DNA of 64,000 bases from Strongylocentrotus droebachiensis (Eukaryota > Echinodermata > Echinoidea > Camarodonta > Strongylocentrotidae). The position numbers were made by a program, and so were the translations under genes. Below the pieces are notes generated by a model. It saw nothing but the letters and a program-made list of their open reading frames with translations. It was not told where the DNA came from and did no database searches. Below, one piece after another: positions 12,401 to 23,581 of the stretch (positions are counted from its first letter, which is position 1; every line of letters starts with the position of its first letter). The DNA is taken from positions 124,001 through 188,000 of the forward strand of contig JAVYIG010002120.1 in the NCBI GenBank assembly GCA_035222895.1, read 5' to 3'.

Positions 12401-13322
12401 CCTTCCCTTGAGCGTATAAAAACAACTATTTCTCTCAAAGCAGTCATTAATACTATACTATATAATAAAAGTAAACAAGGAAATAGAATAGTAATTTAGA
12501 ATTATTCCTTACTTAATAATTGTATATACATGTATTAAAGTAAAATGTATGTCGATTTCCGTATCAGAACAACAAAAATAATCATTATCTAATGTGATTA
12601 TCTTTTTAGAAATTCTCTAATCTGAGATTTCTTTTTGCCATTTCAAGAAGTCTTAACTTTTTTTTTTATTAAAGTCAAAGTATTTAGATGTTTCATTAAC
12701 CAATACCGAAAAATATTTTTAGATCTCATTGCTCTTAAATCATATTGTATAGTGAGTGAGTATTCCATATTTACACGCCCAAAATGATATTGAAAATCGA
12801 CCACGTGTGGTTTTGCATTTAGGCCGATTTATTGTCCGTGTTCTTTGCCCCTTGTGCCATATCTGATAAACCACTTATAATGACTCTTTATCACAGGTTA
12901 TTGAGTTCGTTTTCCTGCCAGGGCACTCGCGTCCTTTGACAGGACATTACGTCTACATTGCTGCACTCAACCCAGGTGTTGTAAGTGCGGAATAATACGA
13001 TGTATTTCCTTGTACGCACTTAGCACATCGGTTGCAGGGGCTAACAGTCGGCATAACATCCAACGTATGTTTTTACCGCAGAATGTGATGTGCACTGCAT
13101 GAAGAAGATAAGGATGATGCTGATATGATACCATATTATGACATCAAATTAAATGCGATAAAACGACAATCTGCATTTCAAAGCGACGCATATAAAAAAA
13201 AAGACTTTACCTCTCGCAAGTCTCTCGGGTGCGTCGTTGGAAGGTTGAATATCCGAGGAGTTATTATCACTACTGAAAGCCATCGGTCTCAAAAGTAAGC
13301 AGAGCACCAGTATTCCATACAT
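6415..13322 (-). CDS. WSC receptor B1: long Tyr-rich tail, truncated TM segment
   Basis: Five exons: signal 13211-13322, WSC 9962-10249, linker 8250-8309, TM remnant 7690-7744, tail 6415-7264; joined they give 454 codons in frame. The start MYGILVLCLLL is shared with B2 and B3. The WSC domain (residues 38-133) has 11 Cys and a six-residue insertion (PPPDKP) relative to paralogs. The TM exon is 55 nt instead of 106: a 51-nt in-frame loss leaves only about ten hydrophobic residues (FVSFVIFACS), so membrane anchoring is doubtful. The 283-residue tail is unlike the other B tails after the shared RVV.SPR.HSRR start. It has YEET (Y263), YLVL (Y284), YHDM (Y306), YMIA (Y328), three YYS[SK]..[LI] repeats (Y346, Y371, Y421) and C-terminal YIQI (Y448). 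WSC domains are putative carbohydrate-binding modules; tyrosine signalling is inferred. Introns hold several transposons. Confidence 0.75.
8930..9720. repeat. AAT/TAG/ATT trinucleotide low-complexity block in B1 intron
   Basis: Two imperfect arrays, AAT/AAC-rich at about 8989-9181 and TAG/TTA-rich at about 9413-9700, flank a short segment (TTTATAGCGCATTCC ... CAAAGCGTTTTACAA, near 9293-9340). That segment resembles the shared 3' tail of some LINE/SINE families. The Asn-rich and Ser-rich open frames here are products of the repeats. Similar A/T trinucleotide DNA occupies the same intron in B3 (about 38870-39190) and B4 (about 63180-63440). Confidence 0.65.
10644..10897. mobile_element. hAT-like MITE with central G/C run
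   Basis: Starts CAGGCACGTACGCGG and ends with the near-complement CGTGCGTACGCTACTG. Flanked by TATATATA on both sides (10636-10643 and 10898-10905), consistent with an 8-bp hAT duplication, although the flank is a simple repeat. Interior: G-run, TTAA, C-run, then T-rich sequence. No coding capacity. Lies in the first intron of B1. It resembles the 40797-41058 element in size and base pattern. Confidence 0.6.
10951..11703. mobile_element. piggyBac-like MITE, copy 2
   Basis: Near-identical to 243-1017, with the same CCCTAATAAGGCCGGG terminus, its inverted complement at the far end, and TTAA on both sides (10947-10950, 11704-11707). It sits in the first intron of B1. Differences from copy 1 are small: mainly G/C- and T-run lengths and a short deletion near ATAAATC. 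Confidence 0.85.
11771..11812. repeat. 42-bp near-perfect palindrome
   Basis: Two arms of about 20 bp meet at an ACCATGGT centre (outer ends GACCTATTTTCCCAA and TTGGGAAGATAGGTC), with one G:T-type mismatch. It could form a tight hairpin. It lies just beyond the piggyBac-like MITE in B1 intron 1; function unknown. Confidence 0.7.
12157..12238 (+). pseudogene. tRNA-Leu-like sequence (tRNA pseudogene or SINE head)
   Basis: It has a good RNA polymerase III box A (TGGCCGAGTGG, 12165-12175), a box-B-like GAGTTCGAATCTC (12217-12229), a TTTAGAT anticodon-loop-like stretch that would read Leu (UAG), and a long variable arm as in class II tRNAs. Acceptor and anticodon stems pair poorly, and an A-run follows directly, so a working tRNA is unlikely. 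Most likely a retroposed tRNA fragment or SINE head in B1 intron 1. Confidence 0.55.
12290..12454. repeat. Foldback element, arms of about 57-62 bp
   Basis: The left arm (12290-12351) starts AGTATTAATGACTGCTTT and ends CGGGAAGGTTA. The right arm (12398-12454) is its near-complement, ending AAGCAGTCATTAATACT. The 46-nt loop is GC-richer. Non-coding foldback MITE within B1 intron 1, just after the tRNA-like sequence. Confidence 0.75.
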
Positions 13323-13560
13323 CCCTGTATAAATCTATATCGAACTTCGTATTGCCAGCTGTTCACCTTGTAAAAAACAAAGTTATTTGTATGACGGATA
13401 TGTGTGTGTGGTAACCAAAACAGGGAGCCGTTGAGGACCGTAGTACTCAATTGTGTCAAAGCTCTAAAAACATGGCTATGCAGAAAGATACGACCTTTGT
13501 TTCTTAACCATCGCGTGATACGAATCAATGCATTTTATTCAAAACTGTCATTATATTGTT
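13323..13560 (-). promoter_or_regulatory. Conserved 5' flank of B1
   Basis: The region upstream of the B1 start codon aligns by eye with 20746-20975 (B2) and 40257-40470 (B3), including ATATCGAACTTCGTATTGCC and the ACCTTTGTTTCTTAACCA block. It presumably contains the 5' UTR and core promoter. B2 and B3 have a CACGTG E-box here; B1 has CGCGTGA instead. No clear TATA box. Confidence 0.45.
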
Positions 13561-14157
13561 TTTCTTATTAGTGCGAAACAACAATTTATCTTGGCTGAGT
13601 ACCTCACTTTCGACAAGGGTGTAGTGAGTAACGTGTGCTAATTGATACTAATAGCTCTGAATTCCTCCAGTCTATATTTACATACTCTAATATCACTCTT
13701 TTACTGAATAGTGAGGTTAAGTTCACGGCTTAATGGCATTTTGCTTAAGTGTCATATTAAATATGTGCCCGCAGACTGATGACTATATGGCTGGTCCATG
13801 CATTGTTCTCAAATCGGTAAATTCATAAATTTTATGGAGGATAGCTTCTAATTTTTATTTTTGGTATTTGCTTTACCCATGTATTCACGGTAGCTTTAAA
13901 GCAATACTGAACTGATCAACTTCCTGGCCTATCGTACTGTACATTCTACAGCGCCTTCTCATTGTCAACTTGCTAGCAGTGCGTAACCCTACCTTATTCC
14001 CAATTCGCAGACGGATGACTCGATGCGAGAACTAACTATGTAGATAGGGAAGCAGCAAGTTACGGGACCACAATGCCAAAGCTGAACTGAGATGGCACCT
14101 AAAAAGGGGTTTTTTAAGACAGTGCTTCTATTAAAGTAAAGGATAAGCGGGGGGGGG
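13561..14157. other. Hybrid spacer: B-type flank joined to A-type flank
   Basis: About 13680-13810 matches DNA upstream of B3 (40.6 and 41.23-41.33 kb). About 13895-14018 instead matches DNA upstream of A1 (25.62-25.71 kb) and A2 (49.17-49.27 kb), including CAACTTGCTA.CAGTGCGTAACCC. The switch lies near 13.83-13.89 kb. No gene is present. Confidence 0.6.
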
Positions 14158-14870
14158 GGGTGCGTTAACTAGTCTTCAACATCAGTCGTTTATACTTTAA
14201 TTTAAGGAATATAAATTTAAGTCATTCAAATTAAAGTAGTAAAAAATGAAACAGATTGATAATTAAATAAAACTACGTTTGAGTAGTCTTACAGATCAGG
14301 TGTTTATTAGAATGTTGTCAATAAATAACATGAAACACAATAATAATGTCAAATACTGGTGTTTACATAGTCTTGCATATCAGTCGTTTATTTATCAAAA
14401 TAACAAAACCAATATCCATTTCTTTAAATGTATGGCAATAAGATTTTAATGTTAACTAGTCTTGCATAATTAACAGTCTTTACAAACGAAATTACAAATA
14501 AATATTAGTCGCCCTTGATTACAGAAAAATATTGAAGGAGAAAAACTGTAGGAGTGCACATACTTTTTTCATTTGATTTTTTTAATTTTGCCAAAACAAA
14601 TTGGGGTTCAAACCAAGTCGATGCGCGCATGCCCTTACGTAAAGCTTTAATCACCATCAGTTTTTCTACTTCAATATTCCATTTGATTGTGTTTCATGTT
14701 ATTTATTGATTTAATTCTTAGAAACGCATGATCTGCAAAACTACGTAAAAACTAGCTTTATTTAATTTTCAATCTGTTGCAATTGTTATTATTTCATTTT
14801 AAACGACTTAAATTTCTATTCCCTAAATTCTATGAACAACGAGTGATGTGGAAGACTAGTTAACGCACCC
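14158..14870. mobile_element. Terminal-inverted-repeat element, 713 bp
   Basis: The left end GGGTGCGTTAACTAGTCTT (14158-14176) is matched by the exact inverse AAGACTAGTTAACGCACCC (14852-14870). Internal copies of TAGTCTTGCAT and TCAGTCGTTTA look like subterminal motifs. A/T-rich, no coding capacity; superfamily not assigned because no clear target duplication is visible. Confidence 0.7.
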
Positions 14871-15330
14871 TTTAATGAAGAAATGATTTTAGTATATTTC
14901 ACACGTTTTTGGGCCACTACTTCCGTTGATCATAAGTAGATTACATGTTGGTACTCAACACACATGTTACAAAGTAATTATTCTCTGAAGTGTCATGTGA
15001 AGGAAAAATAGAGAAGGCAAATGACAACAACAAATGCACACATTGGACGATATAAATGGTTTATATTCTTCAGTGACAGCTTGCAGGCAAAGGGGGCGGC
15101 GGCACTTTTGTGATGTCCTTTGGCGGCATCTTGAAGGAAAAAAAAATTGCGAACGCCCTTTGTGTCAGCCGCGAGGTACCTTTCATGTGCGTATAGCTTT
15201 AAACGGATATGGTGCGCAAACTGTTTCGAATCCATATATAGAAACTGTACCATTATTGAGATAAAGGACACGAAGACAATGAAAAAAAACTGACAGTTGT
15301 AGGCTTTATTGTCCATTTATTGATTAAAGT
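14871..15330. repeat. Remnant of C 3' flank plus a dispersed repeat
   Basis: 14880-14990 resembles DNA 3' of C1 (27.67-27.80 kb) and C2 (51.17-51.30 kb), although no C gene remains here. 15034-15260 matches 42985-43200 (shared GATATAAATGGTTTA, TTCAGTGACA, CGGCATCTTGA, GTCAGCCGCGAGG, CGAATC.ATATATGGAA), so it is a dispersed repeat also found inside the 42.1-44.7 kb element. Its open frames on both strands share no frame conservation. Confidence 0.55.
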
Positions 15331-16738
15331 AATGTGTGTGGTCCAATACTATATTATATTGTACTGCATCCTTTTGCGTACACTTCAATCTTAAGATCCA
15401 ATATGATATTACCGGTATGTTATATTTCAACAAATTGCGTATACTTCGATCTAAGATTCAATGGTATTATTATGTTATATTTCATCATACTGTGTATACT
15501 TCTGTGCATGATTAGATAATATTTTTGTTAATGATGCAACACTATATCATGGTATATATCAACATAACTATGATGTATACTTTTGTGATTCAAATACTTG
15601 TTTAACTAAATGTTTACACTCCTTCAAAATACCTTTACAATTTTATATATCCTAGTTAGTAGTTACTGCATTTATATGACGTTCAAATGATTATACAAGT
15701 TCTAACATAGAGAGTACAATTTGTTTCTGTATTTAAATATGATTTCCAGAATAAAATACATATTATGATACGGAAAAACAATCGTAGACGAAAACAACCA
15801 TTGTACATATTATCTTTAACAAAAAAGCCTATGGTAATGGCGATAGTGAGTGCTCGTCATTGCAGTCTTTAGAACATGTATAACAAAAGTCAGAATAATA
15901 AATGGAATAGGCCTAAGACATGTATGTATATATACAAAGGTGGGTCTCAACCGGCGGGTAATACATTTATCATCATTAATCTCATTAAAGGAAAACGGCA
16001 CGGAGTTGCTTTACTTGTCTTAATTTCTATTGACGGAGGGGGTGGGGGGGGGGGGGGAGATGGAAAATCATGTTAAATTCTTCTTTTCGTTAAAAACTAT
16101 AATAAAAATGTTTCAATTTTCGCCGACTTGATTATCTAATAATTATTGAAGCAGACGGATTAAGAATGGGATTAATTTTTAACGGAACGAAAAAACAATA
16201 ATTGCAAGACATCGTATATTTAAAATCAAGTGCATTTAATCCAGGCAAATATCAAGCATATCAATATCAAAATATCGCGAAAACGGTATAAAACATTCAT
16301 ATGTGTACGGATACAACACGTTCAGTTAACAACCAAAAACTACCAATATCACTACAAGTATTTACAAGTTTTCTTTTTGAAGGGACTAAACAAGAAAAAT
16401 GGGGGAATCGGGAAATGTACCCCATCTATCTCAGGTCGAACAAGAGATGTTGAAATGAAAGTTATACTTATAATAATAATAATAATAATCAGATATTTGT
16501 ATACCGCAAATTGCAAATTGCCTCTAAGCGGTTATATAGAGCATAGAGATTCCTTGCGGCTCGCCTGTCCAAACGTGTCACTTTTTTTCATTTTCTATTG
16601 GGATCTTACAGTCGCTTATCGGAAAAAGGGCTAACTCTCTTGATAAATCCGAGAATGGAGAAGCCTTTATTAGTAATTTAGTTGTATATAATGATGTCAA
16701 TGTCCTTCAAAGGTAATTTCAAAGTTTAAAGAAATTAA
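15331..16738. other. C-to-B type spacer, 3' of B2
   Basis: Matches the spacers 3' of B3 (35.44-36.40 kb) and B4 (59.2-60.4 kb): repeated GTTATATTTCAT..TTGTGTATACTTCTGTGC, AAATATCAAGCATA, GGAAATGTACCCCATC and the GTCTAAA.GTGTCACT block. Contains a short imperfect tandem repeat of about 62 bp (15391-15510), a G-run near 16037-16057 and an ATA microsatellite near 16470. No gene. Confidence 0.55.
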
Positions 16739-19700
16739 TTATTTCTTCGATATTGCGTAGAGTTCATTATTGACCATTTCATGCTGGACCTCTTCGTTGT
16801 TTTCAGGATATCGAGTGGTATCCGCCTGTCTGTGCATGTAAGCAGCCGAACCCGCGAAACTGTCCATGTAAGACCGGCAGTCAGCAAACGCAAACGCATT
16901 TTCAGTGGCCAATGAGAGACCTTGACTCCGCGTCTCCGCGCCATCCTCTTTAGTCAGGACATGGTAGAAATTGGATTCCACCACCGGCATTGTATCCATG
17001 ATGTCTTCCGTGATCGCGGGATATGCTTCTCTTCGAATTTGTATTTGTGATGTTGACTCGACACCAGAGGGCACCATATTGCGTGGAGGAAGCTGAGGCA
17101 CATGGCTGGTTGTATGTGGGTCATTGTGAGGGCGCTCTTCGCTATCTTGGGATGGAGCATGAGCACGCCATCTACGGGAATGATTGCGAGGTGAGAAGAC
17201 CACCCGACGGTCACTCTTTCTGAAATTTATAAAAAAAGAAAACAGAAGAATAGAGCGGAGAACAAGAAGAAGCGGTCAGGGTCATGTTTTGCAAGATAAG
17301 GAATACAATTTTGTGAGGATGTATTTCAATAGCATATTGAGTACCGAAGTGCTAACGTCATATTGGCCCATCATCCCAGTTACTGGTTTTGAAAAACAGA
17401 ACAGAGCATGAGGTTCGCCGCGTAATCATTAAAAGCAACAGACTGGAGCAGGGCAAATTCAGTGTTTGGGTCTGGTGTGATCCCAACTCCATTGCTGCGT
17501 TCAACAATTGTTTGGAACCAGTAACATTGTCAACTTTGCCAGTATGACGCCACACGCCAGTAATTTATTTTGCATTGCATATAAATCATGTTTGCATGAC
17601 GTAATTAATGGTTATCGGTCATTCTAATGTTTGCACATTTCAAAAGGTGACGGACAAGGCTATTGCATTTTTTTATAATGATTTTTCGAAAGTCTTTACG
17701 ATCGTGTAAATAGTAGAAATACCTCAAACAAGCGAAGATGATGATAAGGAATATGATGACGGCCGAACCTATCCCAGCAGCAAAATAGATTGTGTTAACA
17801 TCAAAAGATGTTTCTGTTCCTGACGATCCTGGCGGAAGATGAGATGAAATAAAAATTGAAAAAATTGGTTTGGAAATTCGTTGGTATTTTTATTTTCAAC
17901 AGTCTTTAAGCAAGGCACCAATATATACAACATGTCGACTACAGATGATGAATTAAAATAGTGCATCAGAGATCAGCAATGAGATACCTAAAGGAAAAAA
18001 ATCTGAGATTTACTTGCCCTCAAAAGCTAATTCAAACATTTCTTTGTAGCAGTAATATTAGTTCATGAAAGTATGTCCAAAATTTCAGATCAAAAGAAGC
18101 ACTCATTTTGTAAACAACATATGGGATGAATAAACTAATGCCAGTTGCAACATTAAAATTTAAAAAAGAAATAACTGCAATTTCGTTAATAATTTATATT
18201 TCACACTAACTAATTTCGATTAAATTGATACAAAAACAGAGTATTTGGCGCATACATACCATCATTTTCACTAGTTCTATTTTCACTGCACTTGCTCTTC
18301 GATGCGTCTATCAATTTAACTATAAGGATAAAACAATCAAAGTGTTGCGGAAAAGTGTTTAACATTCATGTACACTTTGATTTAACCCCTCCTATTTCAT
18401 TTTCAGGTGGGCTGTATCTAATACAGACCACCTTATATTTTTGTTAAAATCGTCTTTATTTATTTATTTATTTTTCTTATTTCGACCCACTTTTTGTTAG
18501 CAAGATAACTTAAAAAAAGCTTAATCAAATAACTTGACATTTGGCACACATATGTATAGGCATATGGAGAAACCACAGTGAGGTTTTCAACCTTGACCTT
18601 GACTGATGACGTCATCTAGGCGCCATTTTGTGAAATTTTCTGAAAATCAACTCTTGATCATATCTTCATAACCAAAAGTCATTTCTCGTTCATATTTATC
18701 ATGATCAAGGTCAATATCAATCCGGTCAATTTCAGGTCTAAAAACGCACGCGTGCGCGTACGTCCGCGCGCAAAAAATGTAAATGCTCAAAATCGTCTCA
18801 AATTTATTTTGCATACGTTTTAGGTCATTTTAAGCATTTTATAAAAAATCGCGCGTACGAGCATGCGCGCGCGTTTTCGCGCGTAACACCATTACAAAAC
18901 ATAGAATCGCAATTTTTTTTTCTTTCATGATATTTCTCATATTTTTTCGAGGAATTTGTTTCATGTTTATCTCTTTATGACCATTAATAACAAGATGAGC
19001 GTCAATTAAAGATAAATGTCAGTGCGCGCGAGCTCTTTTAATACATAGCATATATGGGCAAAAACATGCCTATACAAATTCCATTATAGCTCTTTGAAAT
19101 GAACCGTGACCTTCAATTTGTTTTCATATTTAGATAGAGTATGAGTCGGAGATATGATTCCATGTCTCATTTGGCCATTAAGTGTATCTTGACATCATCA
19201 TAATGGCCTTGGAACTCAAAATACGAATTTGCATATTATGACGTCAGCATATTTATAGAAAATTGATTGTATCTCTGTAAATATTGATCGATTTTCTTCC
19301 AAATTTCGATATGTTGTAGCAAAGACAATTCTCTACAAGCGCAGTAATAACCATTTTTCATTTTGATGACGTCATCATAGTGAAAATTTTGATTAAAGGC
19401 CTCATGTCAAAAACTTCATAATTTGCGTGTTATGCCTATAGAAGGTGAATTTAGTTCACGTTATGAATCTACATGATATTGTTTTTTAAGAATTTGTAAG
19501 CAGTATGTCGCTTATTTTTGCTCTATTTTGTCTCAAATTTTAGTTGACCAGCCCACCTATACTTGTTCCAAACAAGTATTATATGTCTAGTTTCTCTTTA
19601 TATGTGTGCATATTTTAGATAGTAGACCTTTTTTTTTTTTTTAATCTTCGCTTAGTTTTATTGTAATACGTATAGTGGATATGTCATATATCTCTTGTAA

Positions 19701-20745
19701 TACGCGTATTGTATTGTTTGTCTTTGTTCTGTATATCAATGAATATATCAATACATAAACTGCAAATAGCTCCCTTTCTTAAAGTTTTTGTTGTAAATTC
19801 TCATAGTCAGCAGAGATGATATTCTTTTGATGAAGTCGGTCATTTTTCCATCTACCTATTTCATTCAAAATGTTTAAATCTTCACATTTAATTTGCATGT
19901 CAAAATTGAAGGCTTACCAACATAATGTGACGCTCCAGTAAAACCACCGCAGTATCTTCCCAAATCATGTCTGCATGGTATGCCACAGAGTGTGTCGGCC
20001 ATCTGCCGGGCAAGACATTTCTGCTCACAGGAGCAAGCACATTCCGTTCGGTTGTACAATGCTGCAATTTTGAATCCATTTTCTTTACATGTTGCTGTGC
20101 AAGTGTCTGGTGTTGTTGTATTTTCGAGGACTGCATGGTAGTCGACATCCAAGCAACCTTGAGGATAGCAACCGATGTAATCACCATCTGAAAAGGTGAC
20201 AAATGTATGTGAACAATATATGTCATGTTTGAATAATTAATTTTTGGGGATGCTGACGATAAAGAAGATGGTGATAGGGGTGACAGTGTTCTAGTCGATA
20301 AGTCACCTGACTGTTTATTACAAGCTACGGGGTACGATTACCTGTTAGGGCACTTGCGTCCTTTGACAGGACATTGAGGCTACATTTTCGTCATTCAATC
20401 AAGGTTTTGTAAGTGCAGAGTGGTATGATTTATTCCGTGTATGCACTGAGCTCAGCGGCTGCAAGAGCTGAAGCCAGGATAATATCCAAAGTTCCATGGA
20501 AGCGCATAAGGTGATTTGCATTGTATGATTATAATAAGAACGTTATTTAACAACACATTATTAATTCAATTCAAATGCGATCAAATTTATATTATACATT
20601 TCAAATCAATACATTAAAAAGAAAAGACCGTACCTTTTGCATGTCTATCATTCAAGCCATTTGAAGGTTGAGAATCCGTAGTTTTATTGTCACTACTGCA
20701 CGCCATCGGTCTTAAAAGTAAGCAGAGCACCAGTATTCCATACAT
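16739..20745 (-). CDS. WSC receptor B2 (intact)
   Basis: Five exons: signal 20634-20745, WSC 19918-20187, linker 18260-18319, TM 17723-17828, tail 16739-17219; 342 codons plus TAA, with all junctions in phase (1,1,1,2) and GT..AG. Signal peptide MYGILVLCLLLRPMACSS. The WSC domain (about 38-127) starts DGDYIGCYPQGC, includes ECACSCEQKC and CGIPCRHD, and has 11 Cys. The linker contains N-glycosylation sequons and a single Cys (KSKCSENRT). TM helix IYFAAGIGSAVIIFLIIIFA, then a basic tail start. Tail tyrosines include YPAI, NFYHVL and C-terminal ELYAISKK; Asn at -2 makes NFYHVL an imperfect ITIM. The WSC module may bind glycan; tyrosine signalling is inferred. A 1.15-kb insertion enlarges the WSC-linker intron. 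Confidence 0.88.
18405..19558. mobile_element. Insertion of about 1.15 kb with short inverted ends in B2 intron
   Basis: The ends AGGTGGGCTG (18405-18414) and CAGCCCACCT (19549-19558) are inverted. The corresponding introns of B3 and B4 lack this block, so it entered B2 after duplication. Two interior stretches (about 18738-18775 and 18848-18890) are alternating CG/GC/CGT DNA, for example ACGCACGCGTGCGCGTACG, striking in A/T-rich surroundings. No convincing reading frame. Element class not assigned. Confidence 0.6.
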
Positions 20746-20975
20746 TCCTATATCTATATCGAACTTCGTATTGCCAGTTGTTGACCTTGTTTAAAACAGA
20801 TGTATTGGTTTGAAGTAACATGTATGTGTACTCTCCAAAACAGGGAACCGTTCTCTCTCAACAAACCATGTTACTCAGGTGTGTCACAGTTCTTTAAACA
20901 TGGCGATGTAATAAGATGCGACCTTTGTTTCTTAACCACCACGTGATACGAAACAAAGCACTACATTAAATACTG
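20746..20975 (-). promoter_or_regulatory. Conserved 5' flank of B2 with E-box
   Basis: Aligns with the B1 and B3 5' flanks. A CACGTG E-box at 20940-20945 lies about 195 bp upstream of the start codon, and B3 has one at nearly the same distance. Conservation may simply reflect recent duplication, so regulatory function is tentative. Confidence 0.4.
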
Positions 20976-21174
20976 TCGTAACGTTTCTAACTAATTTGTG
21001 CGAAACCACAATTTATCTTCGTAGCAGCTCACTTTCGACAAGGGTCTAGTGAATAAGGTGTGCTAATTAATACGGATAGCTATGATAACATCAAGTCTGC
21101 AGTCACATACTCTAATATCACTCTTCTTCCGAAAATCATTAAAGACCTTCTCAGATGAAATTCCAACTAATAAT

Positions 21175-21893
21175 AATAATAATAATAATACACAAAATGT
21201 ATTACGCGCTTAATACTGTTGTTTCTAAGCGTACCATTGTCTTTCTTTAAATTACCAACCAAAACTTTTAATAAACACGAAAATTATAAATGTGTTCTTT
21301 CTGCAATAAATCATGCATATACGTAAAGAAATGAGATCAAACATAAGATCAAAAATACAAGGAATAATATGGTGTGCACCTCCTTTGACCTACTCACAAC
21401 TGCGCCCGTTTCAAATATCAGTCATGAATTAAAAAGGTGCGCTTTTCAGCAAGAACTTAAACTGGTCAAGGGAATGAGTATTATGAATATGCGCTGGTAA
21501 TTTATTCTGAAGGATAGGAGCAATTACTGAAAAGTTCGATCGCCATATTATGTAACGGTACGAGGTCCAAGGGTTAATTGATCGAAGAAGTCTTAAAGAA
21601 CTAGAAGAACGTAATGACATCAAATCTGAAAGATATTTAGGGGCTTGGCCATGGGGAATTTTGTATGTCAAAAGAAGAACTGTAAATGTTAAAGGATGGT
21701 GTATGGAAAGCCAACAAGGAGACGGAGTAATGTCCTCAAAATTTCTCGAGAGGGTAAAAAAACAAGCCTTGCAGCAGTACTCTGAGATCTTTGAAATGGA
21801 AGTTGGGTTGAATGAGGAAGGCCAGGAAAAATTGAATGACAACTGTATATCAATGGAAAGCTGATTGGACATAGAATACAAAAACCTACACAT
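21175..21893 (-). mobile_element. 5'-truncated LINE (CR1/L2-like ORF2 C-terminus) with ATT tail
   Basis: A 154-codon minus-strand frame (21429-21893) carries the typical C-terminal signature of CR1/L2-type ORF2: WLSIHHPLTF..LLLTYK, then HGQAPKYLSDLMS, later LP.HIHN..SLDQFK.LLK. It is followed by a short 3' UTR and ends in an ATT microsatellite (21175-21192), as such elements do. Reverse transcriptase and endonuclease parts are absent. It interrupts the B2 5' flank just after the conserved block. Confidence 0.8.
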
Positions 21894-23046
21894 GAAACTA
21901 ATGTTTTATTTCGTTACTGTACAATAAGCAGATAAAGACTTCACGCTCAGCCAGCCCCCTCTGAATTTGGGGTAAGCAATTAACGAGTAAGCCGCCATCG
22001 TGATGACGGCATCATATGAAGGGCAGCCAGCCTGATTGTAGCCATTCGGATGTATTATGACAGCTAAATTTTCCTCGATTGTGTTGTTTTTAACAATATA
22101 TATTGTGCTTCTATTCAACAAATTCCTAGAAAACAAAATTACATTGTATCGCTAATTCTTAAACAAGGTCATATGTTACGAATAATTATGACAAATAATG
22201 ACAGAATGGAAACAGTATAACGTAAAATACCTCGACCCCCCCCCCCCCTTCACCTGAACAAAAATGACCCTTCTCTCAATTGATGCTAGTCTCTCTTTCT
22301 CTTTCTTTCTCACTTTTTTGTGGTAATTTTGTTTTCCACCTCCAAATGTGATACAAACAAGAACAAAATACAATTGAATAACATATATAAACGTTTTTAA
22401 CATTAATTGCTTAATACACAAACATAATTGAACAAAAACTCATTTCCAGTATATATAACTGAGCAACAAAGTAAACTTGAAATACATGAAAATAATTAAT
22501 AAGTCAATAAGTCACTCTATATACAAAAATATAAAAACAAATAACAAATCTAGAGGTTATTTTACTGGTACAAGGAATAAGTCCTGCTCCTCCCTGCCAC
22601 CCTCCTCACACAAACACACCCACACACACACACACTACACAATCAGTGGATGTCTGCTAACATTCTCAACTCAAGCAATATACTAAATTAGTAAGTTAAC
22701 CTGGGTGCAAAATAGAGTCACACCCACACGCGCACACACAAGCACACATTCACAAAAGCGCACACTTTATATTGTCTCTTCTTCTTTCTTTCTCTCTGAC
22801 TCTCATGTTATGTATAAAGATTGTCCGATTGGAATTAAAAGACATTATTATACTGTATTTACTACCTGGATTCTCTTATTCCCATTGGATGAAAACAGGG
22901 ACCGCTTGATTCTCGTAAGACAATGGCTTGATAAAATAAAGTTGACCTTTCCTTCTTTAGTTCAAGCCGTGTTTTATTTCGACTTTATTTTTTTGTTCTT
23001 GACACCTTGTGAATAAATGACCATCTTCTCGTAATTAAACAAATTA
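21894..23046. other. Spacer with CA-rich repeats, no gene seen
   Basis: Contains a C-run (about 22236-22248) and CA-rich stretches (about 22610-22645 and 22720-22765). The part from about 22.5 kb matches 44.69-45.0 kb (for example GTATAAAGAT.GTCCG and ACCTGGATTCTCT), marking the left side of the duplicated A-C-B segment. No exon recognised. Confidence 0.5.
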
Positions 23047-23175
23047 GGGCCCCGTCTCAAAAGAGTTGCAATTGATCCAAATCAATCGCAAATTAATAGT
23101 ATTATATATGTTACGACATAGCTCTGATGTTGCAAATAAGGTGCGATTGATGGCAACTCTTTATAAGACGGGGGC
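23047..23175. mobile_element. Short MITE with inverted ends
   Basis: The left end GGGCCCCGTCTCAAAAGAGTT and the right end AACTCTTTATAAGACGGGGG pair imperfectly over about 40 bp around a small centre. TA on both sides would fit a Tc1/mariner-type TA duplication. About 129 bp, non-coding. It lies in the spacer between the CA-rich block and A1. Confidence 0.55.
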
Positions 23176-23581
23176 TAAGATCACATCAAAGGACAGCCAG
23201 AGATGAATCCGACAGAGAATAAAAAGTTAGTTAATTAGGAATTTGATGTAATTTGGATCTAAGATTGGCAATCTTGATAGGCAGTCTAGGTATCTGATGT
23301 TTTAAAACATGTTTGTCTCATCGTTCAAAGTAGTCCGAAAAGCGAGTTTCCGAGAAAATGTTCGTATTTCGAATGAAATGCAGTCCAATCGTGTATTTAT
23401 GTTCTGTCGTGTGCCAGGTAACTATCCTATTACTGGTCATAGTTTGCCATTTTGTTATTAGAGTCTTCATAAACACTCTTAATTATAGGTTGGGCTAATG
23501 CTAACTGATTTTACATGAATTCCGCGCCTACGTATGTAGTTTTTAGACATTTGGAAACTCATTTGTCAAGGCATTTTTTGT

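Noticed and set aside
14993..15316. 107-codon minus-strand frame
   Set aside because: Covers a dispersed repeat; the homologous copy at 42985-43200 does not keep the frame.
16230..16634. 134-codon plus-strand frame
   Set aside because: Homologous spacer 3' of B3 does not preserve it; no domain or splice context.
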